A stretch of 64,000 bases of DNA, from NCBI GenBank assembly GCA_933228895.1, contig OW121857.1, forward strand, positions 78,115,672-78,179,671, written 5' to 3'. Source of the stretch: Platycnemis pennipes (lineage: Eukaryota; Arthropoda; Insecta; Odonata; Platycnemididae). The notes below the pieces were generated by a model that did no database searches, was not told the DNA's origin, and saw only the letters and a list, made by a program, of their open reading frames with translations. A program made the position numbers and the translations under genes. Below, in pieces: positions 56,946 to 64,000 of this stretch. The first letter of the stretch is position 1. Every line of letters begins with the position of its first letter.

Positions 56946-57144
56946 TAAACAACCCTATAGTTCGGGAGGGATAAGTGAAGATTACACTGCAAGCCTGCAT
57001 GTAAGATCAACATTTATTCTTACGACCCGGTTTTGCCGCAGTGCAGAATCTTCAAGTGATTAAGAACTTGTACATTCTTTTCTCGCCTGTGGTTTCAAGT
57101 TCTTAAAGGAGGTTCAGAACGTGAGAAAAGGGACATACATTGAT

Positions 57145-57335
57145 GGGAATAGAAGGATAAGGAGGGAGAGTGGAGAGAATAATGTCGTTGGAATAAGCCC
57201 GCTCTTAGCGAGAGGCGCCAAGGGGGCCACGGCTTAACATCCTATCCGACGGACGGGTAACTGAACTTGTATGCCCTCCACAAAGCACCCGGGCCCTCGG
57301 AGTTCTAGCCACTAGGCCAGCACGACCCCGCACTT
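57145..57335 (-). mobile_element. SINE family A with internal deletion
   Basis: The minus strand keeps the head 'ggtcgtgctggcctagtggc', then 'ctccgagggcccgggtgctt', the core CCGTCCGTCGGATAGGATGT and 'taagccgtggcccccttggc'. The segment from the B box to the middle spacer is missing (junction near 57288). It is a different deletion from that in the 56.8 kb copy. Confidence 0.85.
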
Positions 57336-57702
57336 GCTTTTACATACTTGCGTATCCCAATAGCCTAGAGTATTCCCCGTAGCCATCACGTACCCTGGTA
57401 CCTTGCCCATCTTGCGTCCCCCAGCTCCTCAATACTTTCGTGAACCCGCACCCCTGATATGTGGATAAAAGTACGAGTTTGTCTTATGCAGTTGAAGATG
57501 TTGTATTGTAGTGAAATCGGGACGTGAGAATAAATGTTATTGTTACACGTGGAACTGCAGAGTAATATTTATTTATACTTCCCGAGATGACAGAATTACA
57601 CCCAGTCAAGGACAAAACCATTTCTCATAACTCTATGGTTAAGAGATTTTTCCCTACCGTTCTGAACAGCCGGGATTTTCGTTTTGACTTGCTGGTGGAA
57701 AG

Positions 57703-57778
57703 AGGTTTCCTGAACCCGGATTCTAACCACGGACCTTTGATTTCCGAGCCAATGCGTAGGCCACCTCGCTGATCATAG
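57703..57778 (-). mobile_element. tRNA-like SINE head (family B)
   Basis: The minus strand reads 'agcgaggtggcctacgcatt', 'ggctcggaaatcaaaggtcc', then a B-box variant GTGGTTAGAATCCGG. It shares 'gaaaatcaaaggt'-type sequence with the 9.2 kb copy. Confidence 0.55.
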
Positions 57779-57901
57779 TTTCTGTCGTATCTTCATGTTA
57801 TAACCTAATATAAAATGCTAGTTTTTAATATATTTTTATCGTATTCAGATAAGTTATCTATGCTATATATCCCTAGGATATTCAGTTTGTATTTCAACCT
57901 A

Positions 57902-58246
57902 GCGGTCGTCCATAAATTACGTAACACTAAAGGAAGCGGTAGGGATACCTACACTATCGATAGGGTGGGGAAGGGGTCCCGCCTTCCGTTACGTTGGGAG
58001 AAGAATACATTATAAATTCATCCCTTTTCAAATAATAATGATGATACCGATGATTTGGTTTATAGTTGATGATAAATTAGATTATTCAGAAATAAATGTT
58101 TTTAAGAAATGTGTTTTATCTCTCACAAAGAAAAATGGGTTCTTTGGCAGTTTTACGTAATCTTAGAGGTTATTACGCAGCGATATAGGGGAAGGACGGG
58201 TGAAAGAAAAGGATTATTATTATAACGTAATACATGGATGATCCCC
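57902..58246. mobile_element. MITE M2 (TA-flanked)
   Basis: The left end GCGGTCGTCCATAAATTACG, then TAAC, and the right end AACGTAATACATGGATGATC form terminal inverted repeats of about 22 bp. TA dinucleotides flank both ends (57900-57901 and 58247-58248), as expected for Tc1/mariner-like insertion. The interior is non-coding. A truncated left end of the same family is at 42.4 kb. Confidence 0.7.
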
Positions 58247-58454
58247 TACCGTATGAAAGTTTTTTACAACTTTATTTTTCGTATTTTGTAGTTCATCCAA
58301 ATATTTAGACAGGCTGCAATGTCTGTAACAACTATCTTTTTACAAGCTCTCTGCTTCCTACCATCCAATTTCGAAGGTAACTTCCTCAATTACTTAAATT
58401 CAATTACTTCATCTGGATCTCATATGTTTGGGAGAAAATACCGTGGATCTTGTA

Positions 58455-58616
58455 TGCATTTGAGTGATATGTGGAAAGCACTTCGAGTGCTGTACTCCTT
58501 CCGTCGGATGAGACGTTAAACTGTGTATCCTTGGCGCCTTTAGTTTACAACAAGCTAACGCCGACGCCGGGTGTCTCCAAACCTTTCCGCCGCTATCTTA
58601 CAACACCTATAGTTGT
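58455..58616 (+). mobile_element. SINE family A, 5' part, split by a nested SINE B
   Basis: 'gcactttcgag'-like spacer sequence precedes the core CTCCTTCCGTCGGATGAGAC, then 'gttaaactgtgtatccttgg' and 'taacgccgacgccgggtgtc'. At about 58616 the sequence switches to an inverted SINE B, then resumes at about 58783. Confidence 0.82.
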
Positions 58617-58782
58617 AGTCTCGGGATTTTAGGTACTCCAACGGCTATGGTTACATCGTGTTGCCTAACCTATTTTTTTAATCCTTGGACAAACCCAAAA
58701 TCTATGCTCTGTGCGGAATTCAAACCCGCGACTTTCGGTTGCCAGGCAAGTGCGTTACCAACCTGGCTACCACGGCCGGTCC
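58617..58782 (-). mobile_element. SINE family B, nested, best copy
   Basis: The minus strand starts 'ccggccgtggtagccaggtt' then 'ggtaacgcacttgcctggca', a good A-box region, and has the B box in GCGGGTTTGAATTCCGC. The body ends in the complement of CTCCAACGGCTATGGTTACA. This is the most tRNA-like head of its family here. Its 3' body shows it is a SINE and not a gene. Confidence 0.78.
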
Positions 58783-58875
58783 TTACGCTTTCTTCATCTC
58801 TCCAAATACCCACCAATCCTTAATGGCGCTAGTTGTCGGTCTCCATCCCCAACAACAACAACAACACATCTGGGG
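58783..58875 (+). mobile_element. SINE family A, 3' part, with (CAA)n tail
   Basis: 'cttcatctctccaaataccc', 'accaatccttaatggcgcta' and 'gttgtcggtctccatcccca' continue the family A 3' end (CCTATCCTAAACGGCGCAAA ... GCTGTCGGTCGCCTCCCC). A run of CAA triplets follows, taking the place of the ATAAC tail. Confidence 0.78.
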
Positions 58876-59640
58876 GAAAATATATTCCAGGAATGTAAAT
58901 TGGAGTCCAATGGTGAAAGAAGGGATAACGTATAGGTTGGCACCTACAAGTTTGGGAACAGAAGAGAATCGCGCTGACAGAAGAATGAGTTTGAGTTGTA
59001 ACATCTCACGCATGCTTGAATTGAATCAGGATTTGTTTTCCTTGCGTCGTCAAACGCAGGAAGGACAGTGCGTCCTTTCGTCGCCAGGGAACGATCCGAC
59101 CCACCATTTCGTGGAGCCTTTCAAGGAATTTCTCCTGCGACTGCCAGTTGATCACGTTGCCGTTCTCGAGTGAGAGAAGACCCCCTCGCAGTAAAGGTTA
59201 CACGGGCGTGGGGATCAGAAGGATGAAAGGTCAGCGGGGGAGAAAGGGTGGAAGGGAGGGGAAGGGAAGGGTGAGGGAAATGTGAAGGAGATAGGAATTC
59301 GCAGGGATTATCCGATCCGTGTGTGCCTGGCAAGAGTTCCCGGGGAGATGTCCGTGGCTGGCCGCTTCCGACGGTCCGAATTCCACCTTTCCTCTCCCGT
59401 CTCGTCCATCTCCATAATTTCCCTAGTGAGTTCATTCGTAGCACCCTAATTTTGGGGATGCTACTTTCCCTTGATGGATCGGCGAATTTTAACGAGCTTG
59501 TCTTCGAATGATAAAACAGAAGCTGTTTTTGATATTTTATGCTGCGTCTATGAATACTTTACAGATTTAATCGAATTGATAGTGTCAGGTGAAACTTGGT
59601 GGAATTTGCTTAAAATTTAGAATAAATGAAAGCGAAAGCT
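58876..59640. other. GC-richer block with candidate exon, otherwise unassigned
   Basis: A minus-strand open segment at 59200-59006 is discussed in the findings. A purine-rich tract (GGGAGGGGAAGGGAAGGG) lies near 59255. No gene is called. Confidence 0.3.
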
Positions 59641-59700
59641 TTGTTATTCCACATAAATTTATTTGCGACCGGTTTCGACTTACAAGGTCATCTTCAGAAA
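59640..59700 (-). ncRNA. Hammerhead-ribozyme-like motif, single copy
   Basis: The minus strand 59697-59667 reads CTGAAGA (fits CUGANGA), an extra T, a GAC/GTC stem, GAAA and CCGGTC with a GUC cleavage triplet. Downstream, 'gcaaataaatttatgtggaa' parallels the flanks of foldbacks F1 and F2. The conserved boxes are all present. The one-base insertion before helix II and the open helix I leave activity uncertain. Confidence 0.5.
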
Positions 59701-61770
59701 AAAAATTCCAGCTTTAAATTAGGAGTGTTATCCTAAATTTGTCGTGAAGTATTTGCAATTTGAATGATTAATAAATTGCCTCGTAAGTTCAACGTTTTCA
59801 TTTATCATGCCTCGCATACATTTTGTTTTTGGTTCTTTTCTTAGTATAATAATTCAGTATAACCAAATGAATGGTAGATGTAGTGGTGGCATGAAAACTA
59901 AAAAATGTCATAATTCTTAGTCATCGGTCCCTTTAGAAAGCCAATTCTCGTAACTCATGGATTTTCCTGAATAACGTAATTTTACGTATAGTTCTGCATT
60001 TCCAATGGTCACCTCTATCTTTGTTTTACGGTTGGTTTATTTTAAGGTTTTTGTTGCACGGCTGATAACTTGCACATATAGTGCATGGGAGATTCTCTGA
60101 GGTGTAGTTTGATGCTAATAAAGGCGATAAACAGTATTCTTTATGGCAGATTCACAGAATTTTCTTTTCGGGCAGTTGTTGTGACTTGTTGGCATCCCAT
60201 CTGGCCTCTCTCTTCAGATACCGGGGTGTGGCCATGTATGTCTATTAGACCAATATCAATTATGCTAGTAATTATATCCTTCATTCTCAGTCCATTTCAG
60301 TATCTCTTAGCATCAATTGACACTCATTGACCGATGCAAAACGAATAAAATGGTCGCCGTTGGTACTGCACGGTTTCGCACATAATCACCTATTTCTCGA
60401 AGAGTTATCATTTTTTATCTACGATAGGACATCGACCAATTTAACAACCGTATGACTCGGAACGTAACGATCAATAAATTCGGCCGCGTACGCCATGAAC
60501 AACAACAATTTTTTTGAAAGTTAAAATTGAAAAAGTTGCTTGGTGTATCATGTCTGTATCATTTGAGTAGCATGGTCAATTTGTTTATTAAAATGAGAGA
60601 ATTATTTCGAGTTTGTTTGAAGTATTTTTGGAGGGACAATAATTTTTATTTATCGGAATGACTGACATTCAAAGGGTAGTTAATTCATCTAACCGTCTAA
60701 AACGTTCCCATATCCAAACAAGGTCGTAAAATCTTCCTGTATTTTTCTCTTTGGGAAGCACATAAATGACAAGTAGATATGCTTTTAGAATTGGCGCCTA
60801 GAGTAGTCGCTGAATGTTTTCGTAAACATCTGTGTTTTTTGGCTGGTATTGTGCTTAGTCCGCCTAAAATAATGGCATTGCAATGTAGTATCAATCAAAT
60901 CTTCTGCAGCTTGCATCCTTAGATTTTCCTTGGTCTCTATGTAATCCTTCGACGGAAAGGTCAGCTGATCTATTTTCACAGGTTTTAATTGGTCATAATT
61001 ACGAGCTAAATAGCTTTTTAATGTTTTATTCGGTGAACTTGTTTTAAAACATATTTATGGCGCGTAAGTTATATGCATTGATACCATAAAGGTATAATAC
61101 ATGAATTTCTGTTGCTGAAGTGATTCCTCCCCCTTCACACGTATCTCGCAAACATTTTTTATAGCAATACTTCTTCCTGAAAAGTTTGCTTCGAGATTAG
61201 CTGTCCACCTTAAAGTCTTATGTCTTGAGCCCAATCCAAGGGTAGAGGAATCCACCTGCTGTGTATTGCGAGCAATGTTTTCGTAAATAACAGTGAGAAA
61301 CGATGATTACCGCCAATGAAAAAAATTTGATACCTCATTGCCGGCTGATATAGATTCTGTAAAAAACACTCTTGTTTTATTACAAGGACACTAATTAGCG
61401 CTCGGAATGCGTCTCGTATCCCTTTGTATTTCATTTCCTTTGTGTTGTTCAAAAGGCTTTACAAACACCGTCTTGAACTGGTCATCCGATAAGCTGCTTT
61501 GCTGTCACTTGCCTTGATTATTATGATTAGGTTTTTTTTCTCGCCACTAATTTACGCCCGTATTATTTTTATCTTGTCTTTACTAATTTTTCTTCATACT
61601 CTTGTGCTAATTACTGAATGGAATTGCCTTACGTGGCTACTCGCTCGATGCTCGAGTAGCATGGATTTTTGTCTCCTGTTTAAGAGGATTAAAGTTTTTT
61701 TATTTTTCTTTATTGCTGTCCATAGTGTGGTATTGGTGTGTTTCATTGATGTGAATGTAGCTGTAATAAA
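59701..61770. other. Unassigned AT-rich stretch with minus-strand open frames
   Basis: A cluster of minus-strand frames from 61460 to 60690 could be a decayed transposase (see findings). No motif is secure. A small hairpin (GCTACTCG/CGAGTAGC) lies near 61640-61665. Confidence 0.35.
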
Positions 61771-61774
61771 GGTA

Positions 61775-61832
61775 TGATTGAGCGGAGGGCTGCGTCAAAC
61801 CAGTCCTAGGATTGTTGACCCATGATGAATTT
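61775..61832 (+). mobile_element. LINE family L1, extreme 3' end only
   Basis: 'gagcggagggctgcgtcaaa' then 'ccagtcctaggattgttgac' and CCATGATGA equals the terminal segment of the 35.9 kb L1 relic. It is a very short 5'-truncated insertion. Confidence 0.75.
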
Positions 61833-61837
61833 TTTTA

Positions 61838-62110
61838 TGGTAGCTAATAGAAAGGAAGAGGCCAACACCGATGTTAAACTCGGAAAGCAAAAGTTAGAAG
61901 AGGTATTACAGTTGAGCATAAAAGCTGAGTATTGCTGTCTGTGAATTGTATAGGAGCGTGAAGAGTATTTATAGCTATCTGCTTCATCTTGAGAAATTAT
62001 GTTCTGATGAAGGCAGTCGTCGAGGGTCAAGACATTGGGAAGAATGACAAAGGAAATGGCCTTGGATGAAATATATGGCACGAGTAAGATTCTAATAACC
62101 ATGGAAAGGA
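61838..62110 (+). mobile_element. LINE family L1, degraded copy with internal deletion
   Basis: KLGKQKLEEV near 61880 parallels KLGKQELVVV at 62.2 kb. The sequence then skips the reverse-transcriptase thumb and continues as LMKAVVEGQDIGKNDKGN (compare KTIVEGKVNGKNGKGKPR). Stops are frequent. Confidence 0.6.
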
Positions 62111-62179
62111 TAATGACCAGATATCAGCGGAAGATAATTAAGTAGAAGAGTAACATAATGGTATGCAGCAAGAAAGAAG

Positions 62180-62798
62180 ATACCTAAACCACAGTTAAAT
62201 TAGGAAAACAAGAACTGGTAGTGGTGAAAGAGTTCTGTTAACTGGGAAGCCGAGTAACCAACGATGAACAAAGCAAGACAGAAATAGTCAGTAGAATAGC
62301 CCATGCAAAGAGGGAAAAAGAAGAATCTACTTACAGCTGGAAATACAAGCTTAGAAGTAAGGAAACAATTCATCAGAGCGTACATCTGGAGCGTATTTCT
62401 TTACGGCAGTGATCCATGGACCTTGATATCAGAGGAGAATAAAAGAGTGGAAACATTCGAAATGGGGTCCTACCGAAGAATGATGAAGATAAAATGGATC
62501 GACCGAGTGACAAACGAAAAAGGAAAGGGAGGAAAGAGGTCTACTAAAAACTCTAAAAAGGAGACGGGACAACTTAATGGGCCATATCTTAAGACACGAT
62601 GACCTGATAAAGACGATCGTCGAGGGAAAAGTGAACGGGAAGAATGGAAAAGGCAAGCCTCGTATGAGAGATATGAAACTGTTCGTGAAGAATGTGAAAG
62701 AGCGGAATTACGGTAATATGAAGTGGTTGGCCGATAAGAAAATCGAGTGAAGAGCTGCGTCAAACTAATTTTAAGATAGTTGACCTTTGATGATGATA
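62180..62798 (+). mobile_element. LINE family L1, longest relic
   Basis: Across frameshifts near 62300 and 62570 it reads LGSRVTNDEQSKTEIVSRIA, then LLTAGNTSLEVRKQFIRAYI, WSVFLYGSDPWTL, FEMGSYRRMMKIKWIDRV and IVEGKVNGKNGKGKPRM, then the WLADKKIE end and the TGATGATGATA 3' terminus. This is the region after the catalytic motif of insect non-LTR reverse transcriptases. No YADD or endonuclease domain is present. It is inactive. Confidence 0.85.
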
Positions 62799-63748
62799 TA
62801 TTTTGAAAAGTTTTATTTGCCTTAAACGGGCGAGGAACAAGAAAATACCGCAGCTAGGCAGCAGACAAGAGACCATACAGAACCCTATCCAAGTTGGTTG
62901 AATTACTGGTCACTTATTATGGCAGTTTCTTAAAGTCTCCGGAATTAAGGGTCCTCGGTAGTGTCGTAGTCTGCGAAGTGAAACTGAAAGCTATAAGGTT
63001 TGTGGTATTTGCACCCGGATCTCTTCGGCCGGCCACACTTTCTATCCATAAAGCTAACACGCGGACCTCCCTCCTGTGATGTATCTCTCTTTCATGTTAC
63101 TTTAACCAAGGCGAAACCCTCGAATTTTTCCCTCCTAATTTACGTGTTGATGTCGGTCCCTCGCGTAGCCAGGAGGCATAGTCAAGTTGGCTCTTGGCCT
63201 CTCGTGAGATGGCCGAGTTCCTCTCCAAAGTGGCTGTCTTCGCTCGCCTCTTATCCTCGAGCAAGAACCTTCGGATCTCTTCGTCAGAGGATTCTCCCCT
63301 CACTAATGACGGTGTGCGCGAGAGGAGGCTTGGATTCTACTCGTTCGCGCCAGTAATATTTTTTTTCGCGTCTGGAATCGCTGACGGTCGCTTTGGGACA
63401 GAATTAGATACCTAGACAGGACTCTGTACACCGATCCTGAGATGAATCCTGAGCAATTATTGGATTACCTCCTCGCTGGGGTAATTATTTTTCACAAAAA
63501 AGTATGTTGGGTAGGTAAAGGTTTGATATTTTGGCTAATATAGTCAGGAATGTTTTAATATTTTAGTTTTACGTATTCGCCACGTTTTTCTGTTTTGCTT
63601 TTATGGTGTTTTATAGTAATTTTGCGTTATTTTCATGCTATACCAAAGGTAATCCACGATTTTAATTATATAATAGAGAAGAACCCATCCGTCCTTGTTT
63701 ATTTCTTTTCTTCATCTTTTGCCGAATTGGGATACCTTGATTTTCAAC
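62799..63748. other. Unassigned stretch with a GC-rich block
   Basis: At 63.0-63.4 kb the DNA is GC-richer with overlapping open frames on both strands. A minus-strand segment with splice-like borders is described in the findings. No gene is called. Confidence 0.3.
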
Positions 63749-63749
63749 T

Positions 63750-63805
63750 ACTCCCCTGCCACACACCTTTATGGTGGCTTACGGGGTATTATGTAGATGT
63801 ACTCA
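63750..63805 (-). repeat. Hairpin repeat D, copy 8
   Basis: 'cccctgccacacacctttat' then 'ggtggcttacggggtattat' and 'gtagatgta' match copy 6 with two or three changes. Confidence 0.8.
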
Positions 63806-64000
63806 GGACTCCTACAGACTCCTTAAAACATGACATATTTGGTTGCATCAGTTAATTACTCGGTGGATCACTTGTCGTAAGCATCTAATGGGACTATTAG
63901 TATCTAGATAATACCCTATTAATAGGTGTGTCCCTACGTTTGTTTTTAGACTTCCCTGAAGATAATCCTTATTAAACAGTCAAGTCGACACACAAATATT

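Noticed and set aside
58720..58782. Possible tRNA gene (minus strand)
   Set aside because: It is tRNA-like but continues into a body shared with the 9.2 kb element and is nested in another SINE.
58685..59173. 162-codon plus-strand open frame, the longest in the window
   Set aside because: Its first third is SINE B and SINE A sequence, including the CAA run. The rest has no domain, and the opposite strand is equally open.
2690..63805. CRISPR array from the repeated hairpin D
   Set aside because: Copies are kilobases apart, on both strands and diverged. The host is a eukaryote.

Overview
This is non-coding nuclear DNA from a eukaryote, most likely an insect or another arthropod with a large, repeat-rich genome. 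I infer this from the AT-rich base composition, the short and scattered open frames, the many tRNA-derived SINEs, the relics of non-LTR retrotransposons (LINEs) and the foldback or MITE-like elements. A short hairpin repeat in the window also resembles, from memory, dispersed repeats of orthopteroid insects. I do not assign a species. I find no intact protein-coding gene. Every open frame I examined is short, and most overlap repeats or have no recognisable domain. The window is probably intergenic or lies in one or more very long introns.

The repeats fall into families. SINE family A has about 15 copies at roughly 1.7, 6.9, 8.6, 11.5, 15.9, 19.5, 21.1, 24.9, 33.2, 38.3, 44.3, 47.4, 56.8, 57.2 and 58.5 kb, on both strands. 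It has a tRNA-like head with a pol III B box and a conserved core around GTCCGTCGGATGGGACGTTA. Other tRNA-like heads (B and C) lie at 9.2, 16.1, 21.7, 27.0-27.1, 49.9, 50.0, 54.8, 57.7 and 58.7 kb. A short hairpin repeat (D) occurs eight times. LINE reverse-transcriptase C-terminal relics lie at 0.9-1.3, 6.6, 9.5, 15, 35.9, 52.4 and 61.8-62.8 kb, with a doubtful one at 17.1 kb.

A 5S rRNA-derived retroposon with a 13-bp target-site duplication lies at 41.3-41.5 kb. A long-TIR MITE is present twice (18.1 and 27.3 kb). Other inverted-repeat elements lie at 7.8, 46.5 and 57.9-58.2 kb. Two large foldback palindromes (28.0 and 34.4 kb) and two single copies (5.0 and 59.7 kb) carry a hammerhead-ribozyme-like motif. 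Two older dispersed repeats (E1 and E2) occupy much of 27.5-37.9 kb. E2 is inserted inside one E1 copy, and two other E1 copies serve as empty sites.

A 153-bp near-identical direct duplication lies at 42.5 and 43.1 kb. GC-richer islands around 18.3-19.0, 45.0, 49.5, 56.0-56.5, 59.0 and 63.1 kb are where I would look first for promoters or exons. Candidate exons and regulatory motifs appear as low-confidence findings, not as genes.
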